A DNA stretch of 64,000 bases, from positions 1 to 64,000 of the forward strand of contig NZ_VDOR01000001.1 of the NCBI RefSeq assembly GCF_007666205.1. The letters are read 5' to 3'. The notes beneath the pieces are model-generated. The model was not told the origin of the DNA. It made no database searches and saw nothing but the letters and a program-made list of their open reading frames with translations. The stretch is from Kocuria palustris (GTDB lineage Bacteria; Actinomycetota; Actinomycetes; Actinomycetales; Micrococcaceae). Shown here one piece after another: positions 35,875-45,784 of this stretch; the first letter of the stretch is position 1; every line of letters begins with the position of its first letter. The translations under genes were made by a program, and so were the position numbers.

Positions 35875-36897
35875 TCACTTGACGCGGGTCCCGGCGGAGC
35901 CCAGGTTCTCGCAGGCCTGGACCACGCGGGCGGCCATGCTGTCCTCGGCCAGGGCGCCCCACACGCGGGGGTCGTACTTCTTCTTGTTGCCGACGTCGCC
36001 GTCGATCTTCAGCACGCCGTCGTAGTTGGCGAGCATGTGCCCGGCGACGGGGCGGGTGAAGGCGTACTGGGTGTCGGTGTCGACGTTCATCTTGATGACG
36101 CCGTAGGAGACCGCGTCCGAGATCTCCTGCTCGCTCGAGCCGGACCCGCCGTGGAAGACCAGGTCGAAGGGGCGGTCCTTGCCGTGCTTCTGGCCGACCT
36201 CGTCCTGGATCTGCTTGAGCAGCTCGGGACGCAGGCGCACGTTGCCCGGCTTGTAGACGCCGTGGACGTTGCCGAAGGTCAGCGCCGTGATGTAGCGGCC
36301 CTTCTCGCCCAGGCCCAGGGCCTCGACGGTCTTGAGGGCGTCATCGGTGGTCGTGTAGAGGGTGTCGTTGATCTCCCCGACGACGCCGTCCTCCTCGCCG
36401 CCGACCGCACCGATCTCGACCTCCAGGACGATGTGGGCCTTGCCGGTGCGCTCGATGAGCTCGGCGCCGATGCGCAGGTTCTCGTCGAGGTCGATCGCGG
36501 AGCCGTCCCACATGTGCGACTGGAAGATGGGGTCCTCGCCGCGGGCCACGGCCTTCTCGGACTCCTCCAGCAGCGGCAGCACGAAGCCCTCGAGCTTGTC
36601 CTGCGGGCAGTGGTCGGTGTGCAGCGCGATGTTGACGTCGTACTGCTTGGCGACCTCGCGAGCGTAGGCGGCGAAGGCCAGGGAGCCCACGACCATGTCC
36701 TTCTTGGAGGACCCGGACCAGTAGGCCGCGCCGCCGGTGGAGACCTGGATGATGCCGTCCGAGCCGGCGTCGGCGAAGCCGCGGATCGCCGCGTTCAGGG
36801 TCTGGGAGGAGGTGACGTTGATCGCGGGGTACGCGAAGCCCTTCTCCTTGGCGGTGTCGAGCATCTGTCCGTAGACGTCGGGTGTGGCGATGGGCAT
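35875..36897 (-). CDS. fba: class II fructose-bisphosphate aldolase
   Basis: A 340-residue zinc aldolase of glycolysis and gluconeogenesis. Zinc ligands lie in IALHTDHCPQDKL (His/Asp) and VFHGGSGSSEQEI; VEIGAVGGEEDGV is the second class II signature. YGVIKMNVDTDTQYAFTRP completes the active site. The start at 36897 has GAAGGAG 8 nt upstream; an ATG 30 nt earlier lacks one. The length fits the actinobacterial subclass. Confidence 0.98.
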   Translation of the reverse strand: MPIATPDVYGQMLDTAKEKGFAYPAINVTSSQTLNAAIRGFADAGSDGIIQVSTGGAAYWSGSSKKDMVVGSLAFAAYAREVAKQYDVNIALHTDHCPQDKLEGFVLPLLEESEKAVARGEDPIFQSHMWDGSAIDLDENLRIGAELIERTGKAHIVLEVEIGAVGGEEDGVVGEINDTLYTTTDDALKTVEALGLGEKGRYITALTFGNVHGVYKPGNVRLRPELLKQIQDEVGQKHGKDRPFDLVFHGGSGSSEQEISDAVSYGVIKMNVDTDTQYAFTRPVAGHMLANYDGVLKIDGDVGNKKKYDPRVWGALAEDSMAARVVQACENLGSAGTRVK

Positions 36898-37035
36898 GCC
36901 AGGCTCCTTCTTCATCGGAGGAATCACCGGACGGCCGTTGCGCGCTGTCCGGCTCGTGCTCCCCCCATTCTAGGCGGTGCGGCCTCCCGGCGGCAGGGCG
37001 CCGGGCCCTGGCTCCCAGGCCGTCGCGCGCCGCGC

Positions 37036-37695
37036 TCAGCGGGGGATCTGGCCGTGGACGTGACGCCGGATCCAGGCGTGCATGGTCACCGCCGCGGCGG
37101 CGCCGGCGTTGATCGAGCGGGTCGAGCCGAACTGCTCGATCGCCACCGTCGCCTCGGCCGCCTCGAGGATCTCCGGAGAGACGCCGGGCCCCTCCTGCCC
37201 GAAGACCAGCGCGCAGCGCCGAGGGAGGTCGAAGGTCTCCAGCGGCCGCGAGCCCTCCACGTTGTCCACGGCGATCACCGCGAGATCCTGCTCGCGGGCC
37301 CAGGCCAGGAAGTCCTCGGCGCCGGGGTGGTGGCGCACGTGCTGATAGCGGTCCGTGACCATGGCGCCGCGCCGGTTCCAGCGGCGGCGCCCCACGATGT
37401 GCACCTCGCGGGCCAGGAACGCATTGGCAGTGCGGACCACCGAGCCGATGTTGAAGTCGTGGCCCCAGTTCTCGATCGCCACGTGGAAGTCGTGGCGATG
37501 CTCGTCGAGGTCCGCGACGATGGCCTCGAGGCTCCAGTAGCGGTACCGGTCGACGACGTTGCGCCGATCGCCGTCGCGCAGCAGCTCCGGGTCCCAGTGC
37601 TCGCCGGTCGGCCAGGGCCCCTCCCACGGGCCGACGCCGACCGCCGGCCGGTCCCGGTCCTCGGCTCCCTCCGCAGCCGGCGGGAGCTCAGTCAA
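37036..37695 (-). CDS. SpoU/TrmH-family RNA 2'-O-methyltransferase
   Basis: A 219-residue SPOUT methyltransferase. Motif 1 is NWGHDFNIGSVVRTANAF near residue 76, motif 2 VFGQEGPGVS near residue 164, and motif 3 FGSTRSINAGAAAAVTMHAW near residue 189; together these make the knotted SAM site. The N-terminal 40 residues are extra. The likely start is TTG at 37695, overlapping the pyrE stop by 8 nt; an in-frame GTG at about codon 19 is an alternative. It methylates a tRNA or rRNA ribose, target unknown. Confidence 0.85.
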   Translation of the reverse strand: MTELPPAAEGAEDRDRPAVGVGPWEGPWPTGEHWDPELLRDGDRRNVVDRYRYWSLEAIVADLDEHRHDFHVAIENWGHDFNIGSVVRTANAFLAREVHIVGRRRWNRRGAMVTDRYQHVRHHPGAEDFLAWAREQDLAVIAVDNVEGSRPLETFDLPRRCALVFGQEGPGVSPEILEAAEATVAIEQFGSTRSINAGAAAAVTMHAWIRRHVHGQIPR

Positions 37696-38275
37696 GCCCG
37701 AGCTCGTCCTTGCCGAAGGCGTGGAGGCAGGGCACCCCGGCCGTCTCCTCGATCCGCTCCTCGGCGCCGGTGGCGCGGTCCACGATGATCGCCACGGCGA
37801 CCACCTCCGCGCCGGCGCGCTGCAGGGCCTCCACGGCGGTCAGCGCGGACCCGCCGGTGGTCGAGGTGTCCTCGACGACGACGACGCGGCGGCCCTCGAC
37901 CGAGGGGCCCTCGACCTGCCGGCCCATGCCATAGGACTTCTGGGCCTTCCGGACCACGAACGCGTCGACGGGGCGCCCGGCATCGCCCGCGGCGCGCATG
38001 ATCGCCCCGCCCACGGGATCGGCGCCCATGGTCAGGCCGCCGACGGCCTCGAAGTCGATCCCGGCCTGGTCGAGCAGCTCGAGCATGACCTGCCCGACCA
38101 GGCGGGAGGCCTCGTGGTGCAGGGTCACGCGGCGCAGGTCGACGTAGTAGTCGGCCTCGATGCCCGAGGCCAGGGTGACCCGGCCGCGCACCACGGCGAG
38201 TTCGATGATGAGCTCGCGCAGCCGCTCGCGGGCGTCGGCGGGGCTCTGAGCGGCGTTCCGGGTCTCGGTGGTCAT
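37688..38275 (-). CDS. pyrE: orotate phosphoribosyltransferase
   Basis: A 195-residue enzyme that makes orotidine 5'-phosphate from orotate and PRPP in pyrimidine synthesis. The PRPP loop is VVVVEDTSTTGGS near residue 124; TLASGIEADYYVDLRRVTL and GGLTMGADPVGGAI bind orotate. There is no Shine-Dalgarno, but TAGAAT on the minus strand lies 6 nt before the ATG, consistent with a leaderless mRNA. It is followed by an overlapping methyltransferase gene. Confidence 0.97.
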   Translation of the reverse strand: MTTETRNAAQSPADARERLRELIIELAVVRGRVTLASGIEADYYVDLRRVTLHHEASRLVGQVMLELLDQAGIDFEAVGGLTMGADPVGGAIMRAAGDAGRPVDAFVVRKAQKSYGMGRQVEGPSVEGRRVVVVEDTSTTGGSALTAVEALQRAGAEVVAVAIIVDRATGAEERIEETAGVPCLHAFGKDELGLD

Positions 38276-38284
38276 GCGGAGATT

Positions 38285-39316
38285 CTAGGCCGAGGCGCCG
38301 TCGTGGTCCGGATAGCGCAGCCCGATCTGCTCGCGGATCTCGTCGAGCAGCTCCATCTGCCGGATCGTGTCCGCCCACGGCATCACGGGTGTCTCCTGCA
38401 GCCCGGCCTGGATGCAGCGGGTGGCCTCGCGCATCTCGTGGCAGTACCCCGCGCCGACGATCTCGAAGCGCTCCTCGCGGCTGCGGCCCTGCGCGTCCGT
38501 GAGGACGAACGACGACGGCCGGTGCATGGGCGGGGCGATCTCGATCATCCCCTGCTCCCCGGAGATCACGGCCCGGCGGGGCCCCTGGGAGAACAGCGAG
38601 ACGGTCAGCTGCGCCCCGCCGGCCTCGGACTGCACCGCGATCTGGGTGAGCCCGTCCACGCTGCCGCGCATGACGGAGGTCGCCGTGATCCCGGTCGGCT
38701 CGCCGAGCGCGAGCCACGGCCAGTGCAGGGCGTAGCAGCCCATGTCCAGCAGCGCGCCGCCGCCGGCGTCGACGCGCCACAGGCGGTGCTCGTCGTCGTC
38801 CGGCCCGCGGAAGCCGAGGTCGGCCTGCACCCAGCGGGGCCGGCCGATCTCCCCGGCGGCCAGGATCTCGGCGATGCGGTGGCGCACCGGGGAGAAGCGC
38901 GTCCACAGGGCCTCCATGAGGAACAGCCCGCGCTCGCGCGCCAGGGCCACCGCCTCGCGGGCCTGCGCCGCGTTCATGGTGAACGCCTTCTCGCACACGA
39001 CGTGCTTGCCGGCCTCGAGCGCCGCCAGCAGATGCGCGTGGTGCTGCCCGTGGGGCGTGGCGATGTAGACGACGTCGACGTCCGGGTCGGCGAGCAGCCG
39101 GTCCATGCCGTCGTCGCCGCCGAAGGCCCGCTCGATCCCGTGCTCGGCGGCGAAGGACTCCGCGGCCGCGGCGGTGCGGGAGGAGACCGCGACCAGGCGG
39201 GCGTCGGCCAGGGCGGCGATGTCGGGGACCACCCTGCCCGCGATCGCCCCGGTCGAGATCACACCCCAGCCCAGGGTGCGGCCGGTGGGGCTCAGGACGT
39301 CGTCGGAGGTGCTCAT
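38285..39316 (-). CDS. Gfo/Idh/MocA-family NAD(P)-dependent oxidoreductase
   Basis: A 343-residue protein. The N-terminal Rossmann fold has WGVISTGAIAGRVVPDIAAL, then VYIATPHGQHHAHLLAALEAG and the sugar-dehydrogenase motif GKHVVCEKAFTMNAAQA with the catalytic Lys. GALLDMGCYALHW belongs to the C-terminal substrate domain. It acts on a sugar, dihydrodiol or inositol-type substrate, not identified. The chosen start at 39316 has TAGCAT 7 nt upstream on the minus strand and no good Shine-Dalgarno; an ATG three codons earlier is less likely. Confidence 0.88.
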   Translation of the reverse strand: MSTSDDVLSPTGRTLGWGVISTGAIAGRVVPDIAALADARLVAVSSRTAAAAESFAAEHGIERAFGGDDGMDRLLADPDVDVVYIATPHGQHHAHLLAALEAGKHVVCEKAFTMNAAQAREAVALARERGLFLMEALWTRFSPVRHRIAEILAAGEIGRPRWVQADLGFRGPDDDEHRLWRVDAGGGALLDMGCYALHWPWLALGEPTGITATSVMRGSVDGLTQIAVQSEAGGAQLTVSLFSQGPRRAVISGEQGMIEIAPPMHRPSSFVLTDAQGRSREERFEIVGAGYCHEMREATRCIQAGLQETPVMPWADTIRQMELLDEIREQIGLRYPDHDGASA

Positions 39317-39326
39317 GGCCCCCATG

Positions 39327-40976
39327 CTAGGGACGAGCGGGGCGGGCCGGCGCATCGGCCTCGGATCCGACGGCCCGGCCGGCCTCGAGGCGCACGGTGC
39401 GATGCGCCAGGGCACGGGCATCGCGGACGTCGTGGGTGACCAGCACGGCGGTGCGGCCCTCCAGGACGCGGCGCAGCAGCCTCCGCAGCTGCTCGGCCGC
39501 GTCCCGGTCCACCGCGGCCAGCGGCTCGTCCAGCAGCAGGACGTCGGGCTCCGCGGCCAGGGCGCGGGCCAGGGCCACGCGCTGGGCCTGGCCGCCCGAG
39601 AGCTCGCCCGCGCGCCGCTCGGCCAGATGCTCGGCGCCGACCTCCCTCAGCCACTCCCGGGCCCGCGCCCTCGCCTCAGTGCGAGGCAGCCCCGCGCATC
39701 GCGGGGCGAAGGCGGCGTTGTCCAGGACGGACAGCTGCGGGAAGAGCAGCGGCCGCTGGGCCAGCAGGGTGACCCGGCGCTCGTGCGGCGGCACCCAGGC
39801 CCCGCGGCCCCGGGTGTCCAGCAGCACCCGCTCGCCCAGCCGGACCCGGCCGGCATCGGGGATCAGCAGCCCGGCCAGGACCTCCAGGGCCGTGGACTTG
39901 CCTGCGCCGTTGGGCCCCATCAGCGCGATCGTCTCGCCGCCGCCGACGTCGAGGCCGAGGCGGACCGAGCGCGCGCGCACCTCGAGCCGCGCCTGCAGCG
40001 CGGGCCCGGCGGGCGCCCGGCCCCCGGGGGTGCGCGGCGCCGCCTCGCCGAGCGCCGGACCGCTGCGCGGCGGCTCATCGCGTCCCGGTGCGGGATCCGC
40101 GGCGGGGGAAGCGTCGGCGGCCCCGTCGTCACCCCGGGGGCGAGCGCGCTCGATCTGCCGCGGCGCGGACAGGCCCACGATCAGCACCGCGACGACGACC
40201 AGCACGAGCGCCAGTGCGATGGCCGCCTGCGGGTCCGACTCGCGCTGGAGATAGATCTCCAGCGGCAGCGTCCGCGTGACCCCCTGCAGCGAGCCGGCGA
40301 AGGTCAGCGTGGCACCGAACTCCCCCAGGCACCGGGCGAAGGCCAGCACGGCGCCCGAGGCCAGCCCCGGCAGCACCAGCGGCAGGGTGATCCGCCGCAG
40401 GACGGTCGACGGGGAGGCGCCGAGGGTCGCGGCCAGCGCCTCGTGCCGGTCCCCCGCGCTGCGCAGGGCGCCCTCGACGCCCACGACCAGGAACGGGAGG
40501 GCGACGAAGGTCTGCGACAGCACCACGGCGCTCGTGCTGAAGGTGATCTCGAGGCCGAGGACCTCGAGGACCCCGCCGAGCAGGCCCGCCCGCCCGAAGA
40601 CGTAGAGCAGGGCCAGGCCGCCCACCACGGGCGGCAGCACGAGCGGCAGCAGCACGATCGAGCGCACGAACCGGTGCCCCGGGAAGCTGGTGCGGGCCAG
40701 CAGCAGCGCCATGGGGGTCCCCAGGACCACGCACAGCAGGGTGCTGACCGCGGCCGTGCGCAGGCTGAGCCCCAGGGCGTCGAAGGAGGCGGGGGACGTG
40801 ATCAGCGGCCAGAGCCGTCCGGGCTCCACGCGCAGGAGCATCCCGAGCACCGGCAGCACGACCAGTCCGGCGCCCAGCAGCGCGGGCAGCAGCAGCCACC
40901 CCGGCAGCGCGAGCCGCGGCCGCCCGGGGCGGGGCGGACGGGATCGGCGGGTCGCGGCGCGGCGCACAGGGCTCAC
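39327..40976 (-). CDS. modBC: molybdate ABC transporter, permease and ATPase fused (ModB-ModC)
   Basis: One 549-residue chain. Residues 15-255 are ModB: five to six helices and the EAA loop, with [20 protein letters not shown] and [21 protein letters not shown] Pro/Ala-rich linker (about 275-330) leads to ModC, residues 335-540: Walker [10 protein letters not shown], signature [16 protein letters not shown], Walker [13 protein letters not shown]. The C-terminal Mop domain of classical ModC is absent; a Mop domain is instead on the HTH protein two genes upstream. It starts GTG at 40976, overlapping the modA stop by 4 nt. Confidence 0.92.
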   Translation of the reverse strand: MSPVRRAATRRSRPPRPGRPRLALPGWLLLPALLGAGLVVLPVLGMLLRVEPGRLWPLITSPASFDALGLSLRTAAVSTLLCVVLGTPMALLLARTSFPGHRFVRSIVLLPLVLPPVVGGLALLYVFGRAGLLGGVLEVLGLEITFSTSAVVLSQTFVALPFLVVGVEGALRSAGDRHEALAATLGASPSTVLRRITLPLVLPGLASGAVLAFARCLGEFGATLTFAGSLQGVTRTLPLEIYLQRESDPQAAIALALVLVVVAVLIVGLSAPRQIERARPRGDDGAADASPAADPAPGRDEPPRSGPALGEAAPRTPGGRAPAGPALQARLEVRARSVRLGLDVGGGETIALMGPNGAGKSTALEVLAGLLIPDAGRVRLGERVLLDTRGRGAWVPPHERRVTLLAQRPLLFPQLSVLDNAAFAPRCAGLPRTEARARAREWLREVGAEHLAERRAGELSGGQAQRVALARALAAEPDVLLLDEPLAAVDRDAAEQLRRLLRRVLEGRTAVLVTHDVRDARALAHRTVRLEAGRAVGSEADAPARPARP

Positions 40977-41749
40977 GGGGTGCCGAAGCCCTCCTGCTCG
41001 AGCCGCTGCCTCCCGGTCTCGCCGAGCACGAGCTCCGAGAACTCCCCGGCGAGATCCGTCTCCTCCGAGCCCTTCAGGACGGCGATCGGATAGTCGTTGA
41101 CCGCCCGATCCGCCTCGGGGATCCCGACCTCCTCGACCTGATCCCCCGCCGAGATCACGTCGGTGCGGTAGACCACGCCGGCGTCGGCCTGCCCGGAGGC
41201 GACCTTGCCGAGGACGTCGGTCACGGAGCCCTCCTCGCTGACGGCCGCCGCATCGGCGCCGATCGCCTCCTCGAGCTCGGCCGTGGCGGCCCCGCAGGGC
41301 ACGCGCTGCTCGCAGATGACGGTGTCCAGCTCCGGGGAGGACAGGTCCCGGAAGGATCCGACGCCGCCCGGATTGCCCGGCGGCACGGCGATCGTCAGGG
41401 TGTTGGTCGCGAAGATCCGCGGCTCGCCCTCGATCAGGCCGGCGTCGATCGCCTGACCCATCGTCCGCTCGTCGGCGGTCGCGAGGACGTCGGCGGAAGC
41501 GCCCTCCTGGAGCTGGCTCACGAGCGCGGAGGAGCCGCCCGAGCTGAGCCGGACCTCCACCCCCGGGTGCTCCTGCTCGAACCGATCGGCCAGGTCCTCG
41601 AAGCTGCCGGCCAGCGACGCAGCGGCGTAGACGGTCAGCGTGCGCCGCTGCTCGTCCTCGGCCGGGCCGGAGCATGCGCTCAGGCCCAGCAGCGCTGCGG
41701 CCGCGAGCGCCAGGGGGGCGGCCGCGCGGCGCCCCCGCCCTGCGGTCAT
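40973..41749 (-). CDS. modA: molybdate-binding lipoprotein
   Basis: A 258-residue periplasmic-type binding protein. The signal peptide with lipobox LGLSAC puts the acylated Cys near residue 26. [21 protein letters not shown] is the ModA N-terminal motif, followed by [20 protein letters not shown] with the Ser residues that hold the oxyanion, and [17 protein letters not shown]. It delivers molybdate (or tungstate) to ModBC. Its ATG overlaps the stop of the upstream HTH gene (ATGA). Confidence 0.95.
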   Translation of the reverse strand: MTAGRGRRAAAPLALAAAALLGLSACSGPAEDEQRRTLTVYAAASLAGSFEDLADRFEQEHPGVEVRLSSGGSSALVSQLQEGASADVLATADERTMGQAIDAGLIEGEPRIFATNTLTIAVPPGNPGGVGSFRDLSSPELDTVICEQRVPCGAATAELEEAIGADAAAVSEEGSVTDVLGKVASGQADAGVVYRTDVISAGDQVEEVGIPEADRAVNDYPIAVLKGSEETDLAGEFSELVLGETGRQRLEQEGFGTP

Positions 41750-42150
41750 CGGCCGTCCCCCGGCACCTCGACGACGACCTGGGTCGCCTTGACCGAGGCC
41801 GTGGCGATCGCACCCGGCTCGAGCCGCAGGTCCCGGACGGCCTCGGTGCTCATCAGGGAGACGACGCGGTGCGGACCGCACTGCATCTCGACCTGCGACA
41901 TCACGGGATCGGAGCGGACCTCGGTCACGAGGCCCACCCAGCGGTTGCGCGCCGAGCTGGTCACCCCGGTGGGGTCCTGCGGAGCCGCGGAGCGCTCCTT
42001 GGCCAGCCGTGCGAGCTCGAGGCCGTCGACCGCGCTTCGCCCCGAGGCGTCGCGGTGATCGCCGAGCCGCCCGGCGGAGATCCACCGGCGCACGGTGTCG
42101 TCGCTGACGTCGAGGAAGCGGGCCGCCTGGGCCACGGTGAGCTGCTGCAT
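41746..42150 (-). CDS. MerR/excisionase-like HTH protein with Mop (TOBE) domain
   Basis: A 134-residue protein. Residues 1-50 form a helix-turn-helix of the excisionase type ([20 protein letters not shown]). Residues 65-130 form a single Mop/TOBE domain ([20 protein letters not shown]) that binds molybdate. This architecture suggests a ModE-like molybdate sensor controlling the modA-modBC genes it overlaps. There is no Shine-Dalgarno; TAAGGT on the minus strand ends 7 nt before the ATG, suggesting a leaderless mRNA. Confidence 0.87.
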   Translation of the reverse strand: MQQLTVAQAARFLDVSDDTVRRWISAGRLGDHRDASGRSAVDGLELARLAKERSAAPQDPTGVTSSARNRWVGLVTEVRSDPVMSQVEMQCGPHRVVSLMSTEAVRDLRLEPGAIATASVKATQVVVEVPGDGR

Positions 42151-42283
42151 GCCCTCGACCTTATGCGGGCACCCGCAGATGCGTCTCGATGTTGCCCCGG
42201 GTTCCGCAGATCAGCGCCCCTGGCGCCTCTGGGTCCCCGCTGCTCTTCATGCCGCGTGCGCGCCCGCTGGCTACGATGAGCCC

Positions 42284-43105
42284 ATGCGCGAACTGCAGCA
42301 GGTCATCATCGAGGAGATGGGCGTCCGGCCCGAGATCGACCCCGCCCACGAGATCCGGCGCCGCATCGAGCTGCTGTGCGACTACGCGCAGGCCGCGCGC
42401 TCCTCGGGCTTCGTCCTGGGCATCTCGGGCGGGGTCGACTCGACCCTGGCCGGTCGGCTCGCGCAGCTGGCCGCCGAGCGGATGCGCGAGCAGGGCCGGG
42501 ACGCCGCCTTCACGGCGGTGCGCCTGCCGTACCGCGTCCAGGCCGACGAGGACGACGCCCAGGCCGCCCTGCGCTTCATCGGAGCCGACGAGACCGTCAC
42601 GCTCGACGTCGCCCCGGGCGTCGACGGGATCGATGCGGAGCTCACGCGCGCCCTGGGGGCGCGGACCTCCGACTTCAACCGGGGCAACATCAAGGCCCGC
42701 GTGCGGGCCGTGGCGCAGTACGCGATCGCCGGCGAGCGCGGGCTGCTCGTGCTGGGCACCGATCACGGCGCGGAGTCCGTGACGGGCTTCTTCACCAAGT
42801 TCGGCGACGGCGCAGCGGACGTGCTCCCGCTCCACGGCCTGGACAAGCGCCAGATCCGCGCGCTCGTGCGCCACCTGGGCGGGCCGGAGGCCCTGTGGTC
42901 GAAGGTGCCGACCGCCGATCTGCTCGACGACTCCCCGGGCCGCACGGACGAGGACGAGCTGGGCCTGGGCTACGACGACATCGACGACTACCTGGAGGGC
43001 CGGGAGGTCCCCGACGACGTCGCCGAGCGCATCGAGGCGCGGTGGCGGGCCTCGCGGCACAAGCGGACCACCCCGGCCACGCTGCTCGACGACTGGTGGC
43101 GCTGA
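42284..43105 (+). CDS. nadE: ammonia-dependent NAD+ synthetase
   Basis: A 273-residue enzyme that amidates nicotinic acid adenine dinucleotide with ammonia and ATP, the last step of NAD synthesis. The ATP pyrophosphatase P-loop is [18 protein letters not shown] near residue 46. [20 protein letters not shown] and [19 protein letters not shown] are family signatures. It lacks a glutaminase domain. TACGAT at 42272-42277 lies 6 nt before the ATG and no Shine-Dalgarno is present: probably leaderless. Confidence 0.97.
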   Translation: MRELQQVIIEEMGVRPEIDPAHEIRRRIELLCDYAQAARSSGFVLGISGGVDSTLAGRLAQLAAERMREQGRDAAFTAVRLPYRVQADEDDAQAALRFIGADETVTLDVAPGVDGIDAELTRALGARTSDFNRGNIKARVRAVAQYAIAGERGLLVLGTDHGAESVTGFFTKFGDGAADVLPLHGLDKRQIRALVRHLGGPEALWSKVPTADLLDDSPGRTDEDELGLGYDDIDDYLEGREVPDDVAERIEARWRASRHKRTTPATLLDDWWR

Positions 43106-43127
43106 GCCCCGCGGGCTGACGCGCCGT

Positions 43128-43141
43128 GGGCCGCGCGGCCC
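43128..43141. terminator. short GC palindrome between nadE and the GHL15-like gene
   Basis: GGGCCGCGCGGCCC is a perfect 14-bp palindrome between converging genes. Weak as a terminator alone. Confidence 0.35.
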
Positions 43142-43147
43142 GCGGCC

Positions 43148-44317
43148 TCAGGCCCGGCGCAGCACGAGCCCCTGGTGGGCGCCGAGCACCACCGTCCCGC
43201 GCGCCTGCCGGCCGTCCGGGCCGACCAGCCCGTCGGGCACGGCCACGTGCCGGCGGCGCCGCCCGTCGGAGGCCAGGTTCACCACGGCCCAGCCGCGCTC
43301 GAACTCGCGGGACACCACGCTCACCACGCCCTCGGGCGGCCCGAGCGGCCGCCCGAGGTCCCACTGCATCTCGGGGATCCAGTGCGCCTGCGCGCCGTCC
43401 CCCGACCCCGCGCTGAACAGGCCGCGGCCCCCGCCCAGGATCCAGACCTGCGCCAGGCCGCACAGCACGAGCTGATCGATCTCGGTCTGGCCGATGCTCG
43501 GGCGCCGCAGCAGCGAGGCCGCGATCGGCATGTGCACGAGCACGAGCCGATCGGCGGGGACGCCCTCGGCGGCCTCCGGAGCGATCCGCGCCGCCTGCTG
43601 GCGGGCCGCCCCCGGGTCCAGCATCCGCCCGCTCGCCGTGGCCAGCCAGCGGGGCTCGCACACACCGCCCCACTCCGAGAGGGACCGCCATCGGCCCGGC
43701 GACCGGCGGGCGTCGCCGACGGTCGCGACCAGGATCCGGCCCGCCTCCGCGAGCGCCTCCCCGGCCTCGGCGACGAGGGCGTCGTGGGCGTCGCGCAGCT
43801 GCGACTCGGAGCCGAGGTCAGGCAGCGGGAGGTCGAGGGGGTGCGAGCCGAGATCGAGATCATCGACCAGGACGCCGTCGAAAGGGGAGCCGGCCAGCTC
43901 GCGCGCGACGGTCTCCGTCCAGGCCGCCCGGCACTCGGGGTCCCAGATCCGCAGCTGCCGCAGCCCGGGGCGGTCGTCCCAGGCGATGGTCCTGCCGGCG
44001 CGGTCCACGGCCAGCCACTGCCCGGTCGCGGCGGCCTGCTCCCAGCCCAACCCCGTGGAGCGCGCCGGGCCGGTCTCGCGCTCGTCGACCACGAAGGTGC
44101 GCTTGCGGCACAGCACGGTCAGAGTGGGCTCGGCCGCCTTCAGCCGCGCGGCGGCCTCGGTCTCCCGCGGCTCGAGCACGACGGCGCCGCAGGACCGCGC
44201 GGCGCGCTCGATCTCCTCTGCTCCGGGCGCCGGCCCCGCGGCGCCGCCCAGCCTCAGCCAGGCCCCCGGACGCCGCACTGCCCCTGCATCCCGGCCCTCG
44301 GCCGGTGACTGCCACAT
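43148..44317 (-). CDS. putative glycoside hydrolase-like protein (GHL15-type)
   Basis: A 389-residue soluble protein without a signal peptide. It has a TIM-barrel look: CGAVVLEPRE, then GLRQLRIWDPECRAAWTE, PFDGVLVDDLDLGSH with an acidic pair at a strand end, GRILVATVGDA and a C-terminal beta segment. This order resembles the hypothetical glycosyl hydrolase family 15 group, in which the Asp of the VDD motif would be a catalytic candidate. GGGGGAG lies 6 nt before the ATG at 44317. The assignment rests on motif layout, and enzymatic activity is uncertain. Confidence 0.6.
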   Translation of the reverse strand: MWQSPAEGRDAGAVRRPGAWLRLGGAAGPAPGAEEIERAARSCGAVVLEPRETEAAARLKAAEPTLTVLCRKRTFVVDERETGPARSTGLGWEQAAATGQWLAVDRAGRTIAWDDRPGLRQLRIWDPECRAAWTETVARELAGSPFDGVLVDDLDLGSHPLDLPLPDLGSESQLRDAHDALVAEAGEALAEAGRILVATVGDARRSPGRWRSLSEWGGVCEPRWLATASGRMLDPGAARQQAARIAPEAAEGVPADRLVLVHMPIAASLLRRPSIGQTEIDQLVLCGLAQVWILGGGRGLFSAGSGDGAQAHWIPEMQWDLGRPLGPPEGVVSVVSREFERGWAVVNLASDGRRRRHVAVPDGLVGPDGRQARGTVVLGAHQGLVLRRA

Positions 44318-44803
44318 GTGACTCCCCCTCGTCGTCGGGTCGGCGCGAGCCGCGCGCGGCGACGGCCCACCGGCCGTGCGCCGGCGTCGGCGTCCCCGGA
44401 TCCCCTGTCGGCGGCAGCCCCCGCTGCCGTCCCCGCCGCGGCGCTCCCCTTGCGCCGGCGGCGCCGTCGCGCCCTCGGATCGCAGACCCGGCGGACGCGG
44501 ACCCGGCGGATTCCCGCACCGGACTCCCCATTGGAACCGACCGTGCATCGGAGCGGCAACGCGACACCCGTCCCCTCAACGGGCGCACCCGGGATGCGCG
44601 GGCCGCGGCCGGTCCCCGCCCCGACGGGCCCCGGACCCGCACACGCCCCTGCGCGGATCAGCATCCGCGCAGGTCAGGAGCCCCTGACGGAGCGTTCCGC
44701 GCCGGAGCCGCAGCCCCTCGCGCGCTCCGTCCCCGGGAGCCGGGGCGCGGCGCGATCGCCGATGTGACGGGCTGTGTCGCCGCCGGGTCCGGGGCCCTGG
44801 GGC
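44318..44803. other. 486-nt intergenic region without a recognisable gene
   Basis: Very GC-rich, with many short open frames on all strands. None has a Shine-Dalgarno, TANNNT start signal or protein-like composition. It probably includes the promoter of the GHL15-like gene. No RNA gene or repeat was recognised. Confidence 0.5.
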
Positions 44804-45712
44804 TCAGGCGAGGGCCACCAGGATGATCGGCATGGCGATCACGGCCACCAGGATCGAGGACGACGCGATGAACGACGAGAGCTCGACGTCCCCGCCGATC
44901 TCGTAGGTGAAGCCCGGGACCATCGACGCCAGCGGCGCGAAGTACAGCGCGCACAGCACGGCCCGGACGGTCTGATCCAGCGGCAGCAGGTGCCAGGTGA
45001 GCAGGGCCGCGACCGCCGCCGTGCCGTAGCGCACCGCCAGGTGCTGGACCGCGGCGAGGTACTTGGAGCGCGGCAGGACGATCTGCAGCCCGATGCCGAT
45101 CATGAGCATGGCCAGGAACGTGTTGGCCGAGGCCACGGTCTCGATCAGCGGCAGCAGCACCGCGGGCACGTGCAGATCCAGCAGGCGCATGATCACGAGG
45201 GCCACGTAGACGTCGAAGATCACCGACGAGAACATCCGCCGCACGAACGACCCGACGCCGCCGGCCCGCTCGGGGGCCGCCAGGGACATCGCCCACGCCC
45301 GCGAGGTGCCGGCCGTGTTCACGACGTTGCCGACGTCGAACATCGAGGCGTACACGACGGCCTGCGGCCCCGCGATGCCCGCCAGGTACGGCACCGCGAA
45401 GGCGCCCACGTTGTAGGAGCCCGCGTTCAGGACGCTGAAGGCCTGGTCGATCGAGGCGCCCCGCGGGCGCAGGAAGCGCCCGATCACCATCTGCGCGCCG
45501 CTGAGCACGAAGCCGATCACGGAGATCCCCAGCAGCGCGGCCGTCATGTCCACCTGGTCGAAGCTCACGATCAGCGCGGCCGGCAGCGTCACCTTGATGA
45601 CGAGGTGGGAGAAGATCGGGAAGTGCTCGGCGCGGATCCAGCCGATGGCGCGGGTGAGCTGGCCGAGGCCGATGACGGCCACGAGCGCGAGCGCCTGCAC
45701 GATGATCTCCAC
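44804..45712 (-). CDS. AEC-family transporter (auxin efflux carrier/malate permease fold)
   Basis: A 302-residue membrane protein with about 10 helices. The AEC pattern includes GQLTRAIGWIRAEHFPIFSH, LVIKVTLPAALIVSFDQVD, and after helix 4 LNAGSYNVGAFAVPYLAGI with the family's Asn/Gly/Pro-rich crossing. Relatives move malonate, malate or other small carboxylates. The start GTG at 45712 has TAGGGT 7 nt upstream on the minus strand, consistent with a leaderless mRNA; a GTG three codons later after GGAG is possible. It is divergent from exonuclease III with 72 nt between. Confidence 0.87.
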   Translation of the reverse strand: MEIIVQALALVAVIGLGQLTRAIGWIRAEHFPIFSHLVIKVTLPAALIVSFDQVDMTAALLGISVIGFVLSGAQMVIGRFLRPRGASIDQAFSVLNAGSYNVGAFAVPYLAGIAGPQAVVYASMFDVGNVVNTAGTSRAWAMSLAAPERAGGVGSFVRRMFSSVIFDVYVALVIMRLLDLHVPAVLLPLIETVASANTFLAMLMIGIGLQIVLPRSKYLAAVQHLAVRYGTAAVAALLTWHLLPLDQTVRAVLCALYFAPLASMVPGFTYEIGGDVELSSFIASSSILVAVIAMPIILVALA

Positions 45713-45784
45713 CCTCCCGACCCTATCCGCGCGGCGCTCGGCGCCGGGGCCGCGGCGTCGGAGCGCCCGGATACTGTGGGCGCC

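Noticed and set aside
44318-44803. Several short open frames between the GHL15-like gene and the AEC transporter
   Set aside because: No start signals and composition like other high-GC noncoding frames.
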